Positions 49,194-58,115 of a DNA stretch of 64,000 bases are shown in pieces; position 1 is the first letter of the stretch; each line of letters starts with the position of its first letter. Origin of the DNA: Roseovarius sp. TE539 (GTDB lineage: Bacteria > Pseudomonadota > Alphaproteobacteria > Rhodobacterales > Rhodobacteraceae). The stretch spans positions 141,879-205,878 of the forward strand of contig NZ_QNGB01000005.1 of NCBI RefSeq assembly GCF_003298505.1, in the 5' to 3' direction. Under the pieces are notes generated by a model, which saw only the letters and a list, made by a program, of their open reading frames with translations, ran no database searches and had not been told where the DNA came from. The position numbers and the translations under genes were made by a program.

Positions 49194-49586
49194 TTATTCG
49201 GCCGTTTGTACCATGTCCTCGACGCGGGACTTGATCTGCATCTCCAGGTCCTGGTCCTGCGTGGCAGCCTCGGCGATCTCCTGGTACGTCTCAAGGGTGA
49301 TCCCGTCGGTGTCCTCGATCGCACCGGCAATCTCGGCAGTGGCCTTGTCAAGTATCTCCTGCTGCTGATCTTCCGACTCGGCGGATTGCAGGGCCGGCGT
49401 ATATTTCTTGCGCAGGTCGAACACCTGCAGCAGGGCCACGGTAAACGCGTCCAGTTGCGCGCCCGAATAGCCCCCGGCGGCCTCCTGCGCGGCGGCGCTC
49501 TGGGTGGTCATGACTGTCATCGGTGCCGCGGTCATCGCAAGCGCCAGGGCCGTGGAGGTTGCGGCAAGTGTTCTTGTAAAGGGCAT
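49194..49586 (-). CDS. Secreted DUF4168-domain protein
   Basis: A 130-residue protein with a signal peptide (MPFTRTLAATSTALALAMTAAPMTV and on to about SAAAQ, residue 34). It is followed by an all-helical domain resembling DUF4168 (YSGAQLDAFTVALLQVFDLRKKYTPALQSAESEDQQQEILDKATAEIAGAIEDTDGITLETYQEIAEAATQDQDLEMQI). Likely periplasmic. The start at 49586 has GTAAAGGG upstream. Function unknown; its place between cmk and rpsA, which are usually adjacent, is notable. Confidence 0.8.
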   Translation of the reverse strand: MPFTRTLAATSTALALAMTAAPMTVMTTQSAAAQEAAGGYSGAQLDAFTVALLQVFDLRKKYTPALQSAESEDQQQEILDKATAEIAGAIEDTDGITLETYQEIAEAATQDQDLEMQIKSRVEDMVQTAE

Positions 49587-49785
49587 GAATACTCCGTCTG
49601 GTTTTGCATCTGCAGCAGGGCCAACCTGCCCGCACGACGTAAGAGCGGATGTGTGCGATACAACCGAAAACACGAAATTCGGCAAATCCCCGAACCCTCC
49701 GATCCTTGCGCCATCACCTGGCACCCTTCCGGATGTGCCGGAGAATCTGCCGACGCGGCCACCGCCAGTGGGGTTCCGATACGGG

Positions 49786-50394
49786 TCAGGACCGCTTCGA
49801 ATCGACCACGGCAATGGCCGTTTTCACGGCCTCCTCGATGTCCATTTCCGATGTGTCCAGGACCACCGCGTCCTCCGCAGGTCTTAACGGTGCGTCGGCC
49901 CGCGCACTGTCGCGGGCATCGCGGCCGCGCAGATCGGACAGAACAGCGTCATAATCCACATCATGACCGTTGGCTGCCAGTTCCCTGAACCGACGTATGG
50001 CGCGCACATCGTCGGTCGCGGTGACGAACAGCTTGACCTCGGCCTCCGGGCAGATGACCGTCCCGATGTCTCGGCCGTCCAGTACCGCGCCGCCTGCACG
50101 CCGGGCAAAGGCGCGCTGAAAATCCACCAGCGCACCGCGGACATCCGGGATCGCCGCGACCCGGCTTGCGGCCTGCGCCACCTCGGGCGTGCGCAGATCA
50201 TCCGCCTCAAGATCCTCGGCCCGGAGCGATTTCGCAGCCTCGACCGGATCGGTGCCGTCAAGGGTTCGCCGGCCGGTGGCACGGTAGAGAAGCCCCGTAT
50301 CCAGATGCGCAAGGCCGAAATGCGCCGCCACTGCCCGGGACACCGTGCCCTTGCCGGCCGCCGCCGGCCCGTCTATCGCGACCGTGAATGCCAT
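49786..50394 (-). CDS. cmk: Cytidylate kinase
   Basis: A 202-residue (d)CMP kinase. P-loop [15 protein letters not shown] near the N-terminus, [11 protein letters not shown], the conserved [33 protein letters not shown] (present as VLDGRDIGT) and the C-terminal [29 protein letters not shown]. It lies 76 bases after aroA; the order aroA-cmk-rpsA is the classical proteobacterial one, here with a DUF4168 gene inserted. Confidence 0.96.
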   Translation of the reverse strand: MAFTVAIDGPAAAGKGTVSRAVAAHFGLAHLDTGLLYRATGRRTLDGTDPVEAAKSLRAEDLEADDLRTPEVAQAASRVAAIPDVRGALVDFQRAFARRAGGAVLDGRDIGTVICPEAEVKLFVTATDDVRAIRRFRELAANGHDVDYDAVLSDLRGRDARDSARADAPLRPAEDAVVLDTSEMDIEEAVKTAIAVVDSKRS

Positions 50395-50470
50395 GCTGCC
50401 CGTCCTTTCAAGATCATGCCTAGACAATGCCGCCGGCCCCCTCAAGCCCAATGACCGACGGGCCGGCCGT

Positions 50471-51820
50471 TCAGCCCTCGCGGCGGATTTCCGCGCCCAG
50501 CCTGGTCATCAACGGCTCGAAAACCGGAAAGGAGGTGGCGATCGGGCTACCGTCGTCCACCCGCACGGGCCGCACGCACCCCAGCCCCAGAACCAGGAAA
50601 GCCATGGCGATGCGATGATCCAGATGGCTGGCACAAGTCGCGCCCCCAGGAACGCCCCCATGCCCGCGCCCGTGCACGATCCACCAGTCCTCTCCCTCTT
50701 CAACCTCCACGCCACAGTCCCGCAGCCCGGTGGCCATGGCCGTGATCCGGTCACTTTCCTTCACCCTCAGCTCCTTGACACCGCGCATCACGGTGGGGCC
50801 TTCCGCAAAGGCAGCGACAGCCGAAAGAACCGGGTATTCGTCAATCATGCTCGCGGCTCGCGCGGGCGGCACCTCGACGCCGCGCAGCGCCGGTGAAAAC
50901 CGCGCCCGCAGGTCCGCCACCGGCTCTCCGCCCTCTTCCCGTTCGTTTTCATAGCTCAGCGCCGCCCCCATCTCGCGCAGGGTGGTAAAAAGGCCCGCAC
51001 GGGTCGGATTGAGGCCAATGCCCGGAACCCGCACATCCGAACCTTCGGTGATAAGTGCGGCACAGACCGGAAAGGCCGCCGAGGACGGATCACGCGGGAC
51101 CGCGATCTGCTGCGGCACAAGTTCCGGCCGACCCGCCAGGGTGATGATCCTGCCCTCGCCCGTCTCTTGCGTGACGGTCTCGGCGCCGAAGCCCGCAAGC
51201 ATCCGCTCGGTATGGTCCCTGGTCGCCTCGCGCTCGATGACCACCGTTTCGCCGGGGGCATTCAGTCCGGCCAGCAGCACCGCCGATTTCACCTGCGCCG
51301 AGGGAACCGGCACCTCGTAACGCACCGGCACCGGAGCGCGTGCCCCGACCACCGTCATCGGCAAGCGGCCGCCCGAACGCCCCACAGCCATCGCCCCGAA
51401 CAGCGCCAGGGGGTCGGTGACCCGCGCCATCGGGCGCTTGTTGAGGCTGGCGTCACCGGTGAAGGTCGCCGTCACGGGCGAGGTCGCCATCGCCCCCATG
51501 ATCAGCCGCACGCCGGTGCCCGAGTTGCCGCAGTCGATCACCCGGTCAGGCTCGGCGAAACCGCCAACGCCCACGCCATGCACTGACCAGGCGCCATCAC
51601 CCAGGTCGGTGACCTCGGCACCGAAGGCGCGCATCGCGCGGGCGGTATCCAGGACATCCTCGCCTTCCAGAAGCCCGGTAATCCGTGTATCACCGACCGA
51701 GAGCGCGCCCAGGATCAGCGCCCGATGGCTCACGGATTTGTCGCCCGGTACGTCGGCATTGCCGGCAAGCGGTCCGGATTTCCGGGATATCATTGGGACA
51801 GGGGGGCCGTGGCCGGACAT
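50471..51820 (-). CDS. aroA: EPSP synthase (3-phosphoshikimate 1-carboxyvinyltransferase), class II-like
   Basis: A 449-residue EPSP synthase of the shikimate pathway. [59 protein letters not shown] and [14 protein letters not shown] sequence ([18 protein letters not shown]) follow the layout of the Agrobacterium CP4 class II enzyme rather than E. coli. The residue aligned to CP4 Ala100 (in GNAATG) is glycine (G101 in GNSGTG). In the literature glycine at this place goes with normal herbicide sensitivity. [10 protein letters not shown] at 51820 is taken as the start. It is preceded by the amidinotransferase gene after 81 bases. Confidence 0.96.
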   Translation of the reverse strand: MSGHGPPVPMISRKSGPLAGNADVPGDKSVSHRALILGALSVGDTRITGLLEGEDVLDTARAMRAFGAEVTDLGDGAWSVHGVGVGGFAEPDRVIDCGNSGTGVRLIMGAMATSPVTATFTGDASLNKRPMARVTDPLALFGAMAVGRSGGRLPMTVVGARAPVPVRYEVPVPSAQVKSAVLLAGLNAPGETVVIEREATRDHTERMLAGFGAETVTQETGEGRIITLAGRPELVPQQIAVPRDPSSAAFPVCAALITEGSDVRVPGIGLNPTRAGLFTTLREMGAALSYENEREEGGEPVADLRARFSPALRGVEVPPARAASMIDEYPVLSAVAAFAEGPTVMRGVKELRVKESDRITAMATGLRDCGVEVEEGEDWWIVHGRGHGGVPGGATCASHLDHRIAMAFLVLGLGCVRPVRVDDGSPIATSFPVFEPLMTRLGAEIRREG

Positions 51821-51901
51821 GGGCGCGCCTTTCTCAAGCAGGGGTCCGGCGCCTGATAGCGCAGGCTGCCCGCCGCGTCCATCGCCCTCAGGTTCGCCCT
51901 G

Positions 51902-52795
51902 TCAGCCCGGCCCCCGGCGCAGCGGAAGGGTGGCGCAGCGGAATGATCCGCCGGTGCCCGGCACCGCGTCGAAATCCACTTCTTCCACACGGTAGCCGGC
52001 AGTTCGCAACGCGGCGTTGACGCGTGCACATGACGGCGCGGACCGTGCGATGATCCGATCCGGTGCGACCGACAGGACGTTGGTGGCCAGCTCGTCCGCC
52101 TCCTCGCGCGTGACCTCGATCCAGTCGTATTTCTCGCACAGCACCTCTGGTATGCCGTCAAGCCCGTCGGGGTAGATCAACGCATGGCCCAGACCCAGCG
52201 GATTGAAGGTACAGTCAAGATGCAACACATCCTCGCCCTCGTCCGGGGACCGGCAGGGCAGCGGCACGACCTCATGCGTATCGCCGAACCGGGCACGCAG
52301 AAAATCCAGACCCTCCCTGTCGCTGCGCTGCCCGCAGCCGACGAAGACATGCGCACCGTCCACGATCACGTCCCCGCCCTCGAGGCAGATGCCCGGCGGC
52401 ACCGCGATGCGCGGCCCGATGCACGCGTCGAGAATATGTGCGATCCCCGCGATCTCCTCCATCCGGCTGGCCACGCGCATGCCCGCCTCGACGAAGGTGT
52501 CGCCGATGACAAAGCCGATATCGCGCGGGCAGGTCTGGTCCTGCACCGAAGCCGGCGCAATCTGAGGGGAATGGACCCGGACTCCGGCCGCCTCCAACAC
52601 GGAGCGGAATCCGGCAAACTCCGCCTGCAGCCGTCCGGTATCAGGCTGTCCTGCAGTCGCGAGGGTCCGGTGATGCTTGCCATTGACGATTTCAACACGG
52701 CCGGGATCACGGTGATACCCCTCGCCCGTGCCCACGATCACATCCCTGAGAGTCGCGCATTCGCTGCGCACATCCATGAAGAGTCCGGTACCCAA
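51902..52795 (-). CDS. Pentein-family amidinotransferase / dimethylarginine hydrolase-like protein
   Basis: A 297-residue member of the amidinotransferase superfamily (arginine deiminase, DDAH, glycine amidinotransferase). The fold signatures are LEGGDVIVDG (acidic pair), HLDCTFNPLG (catalytic histidine-aspartate) and GGSFRCATLPL with the nucleophilic cysteine. The HxDxTFxPL pattern resembles amidinotransferases, but hydrolases of dimethylarginine cannot be excluded. A TTG start at 52795 has GGGAGG six bases upstream; the ATG at 52777 is the alternative. It is the last gene of the catabolic operon. Likely substrate: a guanidino compound, releasing or transferring an amidino group. Confidence 0.82.
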   Translation of the reverse strand: MGTGLFMDVRSECATLRDVIVGTGEGYHRDPGRVEIVNGKHHRTLATAGQPDTGRLQAEFAGFRSVLEAAGVRVHSPQIAPASVQDQTCPRDIGFVIGDTFVEAGMRVASRMEEIAGIAHILDACIGPRIAVPPGICLEGGDVIVDGAHVFVGCGQRSDREGLDFLRARFGDTHEVVPLPCRSPDEGEDVLHLDCTFNPLGLGHALIYPDGLDGIPEVLCEKYDWIEVTREEADELATNVLSVAPDRIIARSAPSCARVNAALRTAGYRVEEVDFDAVPGTGGSFRCATLPLRRGPG

Positions 52796-52822
52796 TCGCT
52801 GCCTCCCTGCCCGACGAACGCC

Positions 52823-53176
52823 TCAGGCCGTCCTTGCAGCGATCACCATGACCTCGACCGCGAGTTCGGGCAAGGCCAGTTTCGCCTCTCCGCAAGCGCG
52901 CGCCGGCGCAGCGCCGGGCGCCACCCATGAATCCCAGACCGCATTCATCGCGGCGAAATCACCCATGTCCGCCAGCCATATCGTGGCGCTCAGTATGCGG
53001 CTCTTGTCGGATCCGGCTTCTGCAAGCAAAGCGTCGACCTTGTCCAGGCAGGCACGGGTCTGGTCTCCGACACTGTCGCCGGGGCTTCCCACCTGACCGG
53101 CCAAATACACAATGCCGTTGTGAATGACGATCTGGCTCATCCTTGCGCCAACGTGATGGCGGGTTATGTCGCTCAT
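52823..53176 (-). CDS. RidA-family enamine/imine deaminase
   Basis: A 117-residue RidA/YjgF protein, which hydrolyses reactive enamines and imines formed by PLP and flavin enzymes. IVYLAGQVGSPGDSVGDQTRACLDKVDALLAEAGSDKSRILSATIWLADMGDFAAMNAVWDSWV is the core. The catalytic arginine is in PARACGEAKLALPELAVEVMVIA. It lies 31 bases after the FAD oxidoreductase, which would generate imines as intermediates, so its role is probably to clear or complete that reaction. Confidence 0.93.
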   Translation of the reverse strand: MSDITRHHVGARMSQIVIHNGIVYLAGQVGSPGDSVGDQTRACLDKVDALLAEAGSDKSRILSATIWLADMGDFAAMNAVWDSWVAPGAAPARACGEAKLALPELAVEVMVIAARTA

Positions 53177-53207
53177 CTCTCAAGTCCCTTTCTGTTATCC
53201 ATGGATA

Positions 53208-54311
53208 TTATGCCGAAAACCTCGATGGTGACAGAGCCGCTACCGCCAACGGGGCCAGGGCCGGTTCCCGGCCTGAGACAAGCGCGCTGCAAAGCCGGGC
53301 GAGGGCTGGGGCGGTCTGCACCCCGTACCCACCCTGCCCTGCGAGCCAGAAGAACCCCTCCGCCAAGGGGTCGAACCCGGCCACCGGCGTGCGATCGCGG
53401 GTGAAGCTCCGCAATCCGGCCCAGTTGCTTTCGACCCGCGTTACCGGCACGGTCACCGCCTGTTCATAACGGTAAAGTCCCTCGGCCAACACCATGTCGT
53501 CTGCCCATGCGTCATGCGGGTCGACGGGATCCTCGTCGGCGGGACTGACCATCAGACGCCCTGCATCGGGCTTGGCATACCATGTCTCGGAAACCGACCC
53601 GAAAAGCGGCCATCTTGAAATGTCATGCCCGTCCGGCGCCGGCAGCAACGCCGCCGAACGCCGCATGGGCCGCAAACCCACGGTGCCGACGCCGGCAAGA
53701 CGGGCGATGTCGTCAGCCCAGGCACCGGCGGCATTGACCAGCACCGGTGCTGCATGAACGTCCTTGTCCGTGGTGACTTCCCAGATGTCCCCGCTTCGGA
53801 AGATTCCCGACACCGCGGCTCCCGTCACGATCCGCCCGCCGCGCGCCTTCAACAACCGCGCATAGCCCTGCAGCGCGCGATCAACGTCGATATCGCGCGC
53901 GCCACGCTCGATCACGGCACCGCCGATATGTTCCGGCCGCAGAATCGGGACAAGCTCGACAGCCTCCCCCGTGCTCAGCCTGTCGACACCCTCGGCCCCC
54001 TCGATATAGGATTCGAGCGCGCTCATCTCTTCATCGGTGGCCAGAAGCAACTCACCGCGAGGGCTCAAAAGACTGGATTCGGCAATCTCGCCAGGCGTCT
54101 CGAACACCTGCTCCGCCGCGGCGTTGAGGGCTCGCAGGGTGGCGTTGCCATAATTGCGGATGAATATCGCTGCCGACCTTCCCGTGGAGTGATACCCAAG
54201 CTGTGCCTCGCCCTCCAGTACCGTGACGCGCGCACCGTCCCCGGCGATCTCGGCGGCGGCGCTGATACCGGCGATCCCGCCTCCGACCACTATGACATCG
54301 GCCGGGGTCAT
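53208..54311 (-). CDS. FAD-dependent amine/amino-acid oxidoreductase (DAO family)
   Basis: A 367-residue DAO-type oxidoreductase. The FAD-binding motif VIVVGGGIAGISAAAEIAGDGARVTVLEGE is at the N-terminus, followed by GYHSTGRSAAIF, typical of the glycine/D-amino-acid oxidase group. The C-terminal GLRSFTRDRTPVAGFDPLAEGFFWLAGQGGYGVQTAPALARL closes the flavin site. Likely oxidises a C-N bond of an amine or amino acid. Its start overlaps the upstream amidohydrolase stop by 4 bases. Confidence 0.92.
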   Translation of the reverse strand: MTPADVIVVGGGIAGISAAAEIAGDGARVTVLEGEAQLGYHSTGRSAAIFIRNYGNATLRALNAAAEQVFETPGEIAESSLLSPRGELLLATDEEMSALESYIEGAEGVDRLSTGEAVELVPILRPEHIGGAVIERGARDIDVDRALQGYARLLKARGGRIVTGAAVSGIFRSGDIWEVTTDKDVHAAPVLVNAAGAWADDIARLAGVGTVGLRPMRRSAALLPAPDGHDISRWPLFGSVSETWYAKPDAGRLMVSPADEDPVDPHDAWADDMVLAEGLYRYEQAVTVPVTRVESNWAGLRSFTRDRTPVAGFDPLAEGFFWLAGQGGYGVQTAPALARLCSALVSGREPALAPLAVAALSPSRFSA

Positions 54312-55330
54312 GCGCCCTCGAAACCGCCCAGAACGGCGGTCAGGTTCTCGCCCAGCTCGTCGCAGAGGTATCCGCCCTCCTGCACGAAAAGCGTCGGCAG
54401 GCCCATCCCCGCAAGCGCCGCGCCGATCCTGCCAAAACCCGGTGTGGTGATCGCCAATCCCTTGAAGGGATCGCCCTCGTAGGCATCGAGGCCAAGCGCC
54501 ACAACCACCGCATCGGCGCCGAAATCCGCGATCCTCTCCAGCGCCCTGTCGAGAACCTTCAGATAATCATCGTCGCCGGTTCCCCGCTCCAGCGGCAGGT
54601 TCAGGTTGCAGCCCGTGCCGCGCCCCGCGCCGCGCTCCTGCGCATGACCCCAGAAAAACGGGTAGAAACGCGCCGGATCGGCATGGAGCGAAACCGTCAG
54701 CACGTCATCCCGGTTATAGAATATGCCCTGTGTGCCGTTGCCGTGATGCACGTCCACATCAAGGATCGCGGGCCGCCAGCCGCGCGCGCGAAACCGCTCG
54801 GCGGCGATCGCGGCATTGTTGAAGAAACAAAAGCCCCCGGCCAGATCGGCAAACGCATGATGGCCCGGCGGCCGCGACAGGGCATAAGCCGCCCGGTCCC
54901 CGCCCGCCACCAGGTCGGCGGCGGTCACCGCCGTCTGCGCCGACCAGTAGGCGGCCTCCCAGGTGCCCGCCCCGATCGGGCAGGCGGTATCGGCCTGGTG
55001 GTAGCCCGCCTGCCCCACCGCCGATTTCGGATAACTGTCGCTGCGGTTGGCAGGATGGATGTTGGGAATGACCTCTGCCCCGGCGCCCTCGATCCGTTGC
55101 CAGCGGGTATGGATGTTGCGCAGGAAAGTAACGTACTCTGGCGTATGGACGGCTGCGATCGGGCCCGTGCCGGTATCGCCCGGTTCCGCGAAGGCACATC
55201 CGGCGTCCGCGGCGCCCTTGTGAAGAACCCTGATGCGCTCCGGTTGTTCCGGGCTTGGCCTCACCACCCCGTTGGCCATGAAATGCTGCGGGTCGTGCCG
55301 CCACTGCCGGTCGTCGAATATCGCCTTCAT
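54308..55330 (-). CDS. Acetylpolyamine amidohydrolase (histone-deacetylase fold)
   Basis: A 340-residue protein of the arginase/HDAC fold, the same length as characterised acetylpolyamine amidohydrolases (341). Key residues sit at the expected places: H158 and H159 (RPPGHHAF), zinc ligands D193 and H195 (LDVDVHHGNGTQ) and D282 (GLDAYEGDP). N-terminal MKAIFDDRQWRHDPQHFMANGVVRPSPEQPERI is also characteristic. It should remove acetyl groups from N-acetylated polyamines such as acetylputrescine or acetylspermidine. The start overlaps the GNAT stop by 4 bases and its own stop overlaps the FAD gene by 4, so three genes are translationally coupled. Confidence 0.9.
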   Translation of the reverse strand: MKAIFDDRQWRHDPQHFMANGVVRPSPEQPERIRVLHKGAADAGCAFAEPGDTGTGPIAAVHTPEYVTFLRNIHTRWQRIEGAGAEVIPNIHPANRSDSYPKSAVGQAGYHQADTACPIGAGTWEAAYWSAQTAVTAADLVAGGDRAAYALSRPPGHHAFADLAGGFCFFNNAAIAAERFRARGWRPAILDVDVHHGNGTQGIFYNRDDVLTVSLHADPARFYPFFWGHAQERGAGRGTGCNLNLPLERGTGDDDYLKVLDRALERIADFGADAVVVALGLDAYEGDPFKGLAITTPGFGRIGAALAGMGLPTLFVQEGGYLCDELGENLTAVLGGFEGA

Positions 55331-55815
55331 TCCGTTTCCCTCGTCAAACGTTGCGTGCCGTCCCTCGTCAGCACCATGGTTCCGGCCGCGGTTCGCGGGA
55401 CAAAGCCCAGCCGTTCGTAGAACCGCCGAGATGCGGCGCTTTCGGCATAAACGGCCAGGGTTATCCATTCCGCCCGCCACAGCCGCGCCGCACGCGCCAC
55501 CGTCTCCGCCAGAAGCCGGCGGCCAAGGCCGCGCCCGCGCGCGGATTGCGCCACCCACAGGTCCGACACGTAAACTCCGGCCGCGCCCTCCACTGTCGAG
55601 AAGACGGGCGAGAACAGCGCCGCGCCCAGTGTCTCGTCACCCTTTTGGGCCAACAGGGCCCATGCGGCCGGATGCGGCCCCTCGATGGCCACCGCAAGCG
55701 CCGCAGCCGTGGACGCGTGATCGTCTCCCAGATCGCCACTTAGGGCGCGCAGGGCCCGGTCCAGCCGCACCACATCGTCCTTGGTCTCGACAGGGCGAAA
55801 GAAAAGGCCAGTCAT
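55327..55815 (-). CDS. GNAT-family N-acetyltransferase
   Basis: A 162-residue GNAT protein. The acetyl-CoA motif A reads VSDLWVAQSARGRGLGRRLLAETVARAARLWRAEWITLAVYAESAASRRFYERLGF, with the pyrophosphate loop ARGRGLG. The substrate is probably an amine; polyamine N-acetylation would fit the neighbouring deacetylase. It starts one base after the BKACE stop. Confidence 0.9.
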   Translation of the reverse strand: MTGLFFRPVETKDDVVRLDRALRALSGDLGDDHASTAAALAVAIEGPHPAAWALLAQKGDETLGAALFSPVFSTVEGAAGVYVSDLWVAQSARGRGLGRRLLAETVARAARLWRAEWITLAVYAESAASRRFYERLGFVPRTAAGTMVLTRDGTQRLTRETE

Positions 55816-55816
55816 G

Positions 55817-56743
55817 TCAGATCTCGGTCCTGTCCGCCCCTTTCAACCCCAGCATCGCGCGCGCTTCGTCCGCAGTGGCCACCCGGCGGCCCATGTCCTC
55901 GACAATTCGGCGTATCTTTGCAACCTGTTCGGCATTGGAGCGCGCCAGCGTGCCGCGTGCTATCGTCAAGCTGTCCTCCAGTCCCACACGGACATGCCCC
56001 CCCATTGCCGCCGCCATGCTGACCAGCGGCATCTGGTGCCGCCCGGCCGCCAACACCGAGAACATGTAATCCTGCCCGAAAAGCTTGTCAGCGATACGCA
56101 CCATGTGGGTCAGGTTTTCCGGGTCCGGCCCCATGCCACCCAGCACGCCGAAAACGAACTGGATGAAAAAGGGCGGCTGGATCAGGTCCCGATCCGCGAA
56201 ATGACGCAGCATGTAAAGGTGGCTCAGGTCATAGCATTCGAACTCGAACCGGGCGCCGCGGTCTGTCCCCAGCTCTGTCAGGATCCGGGCGATATCGCGC
56301 GGGGTGTTCTTGAACACCAGGTCGTCGGTGCCCTCCAGGAACGGCTTTTCCCAGTCGTGACGCCATTCCCCGATCCGTTCGGCCATCGGGTAAAGAGCGA
56401 AATTCATCGACCCCATGTTGAGCGAGGCCATCTCCGGCGCCGCGCGCTTCGGCGCCGCAAGCCGTTCATCGAGGCTCATGATCGCACTGCCGCCGGTCGA
56501 CAGGTTAAGGACCGCGTCACACCCCTGCTTGAGGCGCGGAAGGAAGGCCATGAAATGTTCCGGCGCCGCCGAGGGCCGCCCGGTTTCGGGATCGCGCGCA
56601 TGAAGATGCAGGATCGCCGCCCCGGCCTCGGACGCGCCGATGCCCTGTTCTGTGATCTCGCCCGCCGTGACCGGCAAATGGGACGACATCGACGGCGTGT
56701 GAATCGAGCCGGTAACGGCACAGGTGATGAGGATCTTCGTCAT
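55817..56743 (-). CDS. BKACE / DUF849 beta-keto acid cleavage enzyme
   Basis: A 308-residue DUF849 protein (TIM barrel, zinc enzyme). It cleaves a beta-keto acid with acetyl-CoA to give acetoacetate and a CoA ester, as in 3-keto-5-aminohexanoate cleavage. MTKILITCAVTGSIHTPSMSSHLPVTAGEITEQGIGASEAGAAILHLHARDPETG contains the HLHAR metal site. NLSTGG, FECYDLSHLYML and VRVGLEDSLTIARGTLARSNAEQVAKI are further family motifs. In this operon it probably handles the keto acid left after transamination. Twelve bases from the aminotransferase. Confidence 0.92.
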   Translation of the reverse strand: MTKILITCAVTGSIHTPSMSSHLPVTAGEITEQGIGASEAGAAILHLHARDPETGRPSAAPEHFMAFLPRLKQGCDAVLNLSTGGSAIMSLDERLAAPKRAAPEMASLNMGSMNFALYPMAERIGEWRHDWEKPFLEGTDDLVFKNTPRDIARILTELGTDRGARFEFECYDLSHLYMLRHFADRDLIQPPFFIQFVFGVLGGMGPDPENLTHMVRIADKLFGQDYMFSVLAAGRHQMPLVSMAAAMGGHVRVGLEDSLTIARGTLARSNAEQVAKIRRIVEDMGRRVATADEARAMLGLKGADRTEI

Positions 56744-56755
56744 TCCGCGCCGCCG

Positions 56756-58108
56756 TCACGCCGACCGCGAGAGCGCCGGGCGGATCTCGGCCTCAAGCTG
56801 CACCAGGGCGTCATCAAGGATGGCGATGATCTCGTCAAGGTGCGTCTCCGTGGCGATCATCGGCGGGCATACGAGGATATGATCCCCTTCCAGCCCACCC
56901 CTGGTGCGCCGTGAATAAACGATCAGGCCCTTTTCATAAGCGATTTGCGGAAATCTCTCAAAGGCGCGCAGATGTGCGGGCAGCGGCGCCTTGTTGGCGC
57001 GGTCGGCCATGAACTCGAACGCCAGCAGCAGCCCCTTTCCGCGCACGTCCCCGATGATGGCATGGCGCTGCTTCAGCGCCTCGAGCCGCGATTTCAGGCG
57101 GGCGCCCATCGCTCCGGCATTGGCAACCAGACCCTGCCGCTCGATTTCGTCGATCACCGCAAGACCCGCGGCACAGGCCAACGGATTGCCGGCATAGGTG
57201 TAGCCATGCGCGAACCCGCCCGCGTCCAGCACCGCCTCGACCAGCCGCTCGTGTGCCACCATCGCACCCAGCGGCACATATCCCGCCGCGAACCCCTTGG
57301 ACATCACGATTATGTCCGGTTCCAGGCCCCAGTGATCGGTGGCCAGAAAGGCGCCCGTGCGCCCTGCCCCGGTCATCACCTCGTCGAGGATCAGCAGAAC
57401 GCCATGTTCGCGGCAGATCTCCTGCACCCGCTCCATGTAGCCCGCGGGGGGCACCAGCGCACCGGTCGAGGCACCGCCCACCGGCTCGACGATGAAGGCC
57501 AGAACGCTCTCGGGACCCTCTTGCAGTATCTTTGCCTCCAGCATGTCGGCGTAATGGCGCCCGGTAGCCGGATCAGCCGGGTCCAGCCCGTCCAGATAGG
57601 CCCGCGGGGCCGGAACCTTGGGCATCTCGCGCATCATTGGCGCAAACGGCCCGGTCAGCGGCGCATACCCGGTCACGGCCAGCGCCCCCAGTGTCGAGCC
57701 GTGATAAGAGGGCTCACGCGCGATCACTTTCCACCGATCCGGGTGCCCGGCGGCCAGGGTGTACTGACGTGCCAGCTTGAGGGCGCTTTCCACGGCCTCC
57801 GAGCCGCCGGAAACGAAGAACACCCGGTTCAGCCCCTCCGGGCAAAGCGCCGCGGTCTTGGCGGCCAGCTTCTCGCTCGCCTCGGTCTCGAAATGCAGGC
57901 GGTAGCCGAAGGTCGCCTTCTCCATCTGCCTGCGCATCGCGTCCAGCACACGTTCATTCGAATGGCCGATATTGCAAACCATCGCGCCCGACGACCCGTC
58001 GAGATAACGCTTGCCGTCCACGTCCCAGATATAGACGCCCCGCGCCTGATCCAGAACCGGACGTCGCTGACGGCCCTGATAGAACAGATGGCTGGGCTTG
58101 CGGGTCAT
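56756..58108 (-). CDS. Class III (omega-amino) PLP-dependent aminotransferase
   Basis: A 450-residue class III aminotransferase. SGAMVCNIGHSNERVLDAMRRQMEKATF, FFVSGGSEAVESALKLARQY, LLILDEVMTGAGRTGAFLATDHWGLEPDIIVMSKGFAAGYVPLGAM (PLP lysine in MSKG) and the C-terminal ILVCPPMIATETHLDEII are standard. Members act on terminal amines such as putrescine, 4-aminobutyrate or beta-alanine with pyruvate or 2-oxoglutarate. GAGG precedes the ATG at 58108. Next to transporter and BKACE genes, it is probably the first deamination step. Confidence 0.93.
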   Translation of the reverse strand: MTRKPSHLFYQGRQRRPVLDQARGVYIWDVDGKRYLDGSSGAMVCNIGHSNERVLDAMRRQMEKATFGYRLHFETEASEKLAAKTAALCPEGLNRVFFVSGGSEAVESALKLARQYTLAAGHPDRWKVIAREPSYHGSTLGALAVTGYAPLTGPFAPMMREMPKVPAPRAYLDGLDPADPATGRHYADMLEAKILQEGPESVLAFIVEPVGGASTGALVPPAGYMERVQEICREHGVLLILDEVMTGAGRTGAFLATDHWGLEPDIIVMSKGFAAGYVPLGAMVAHERLVEAVLDAGGFAHGYTYAGNPLACAAGLAVIDEIERQGLVANAGAMGARLKSRLEALKQRHAIIGDVRGKGLLLAFEFMADRANKAPLPAHLRAFERFPQIAYEKGLIVYSRRTRGGLEGDHILVCPPMIATETHLDEIIAILDDALVQLEAEIRPALSRSA

Positions 58109-58115
58109 CGATACC

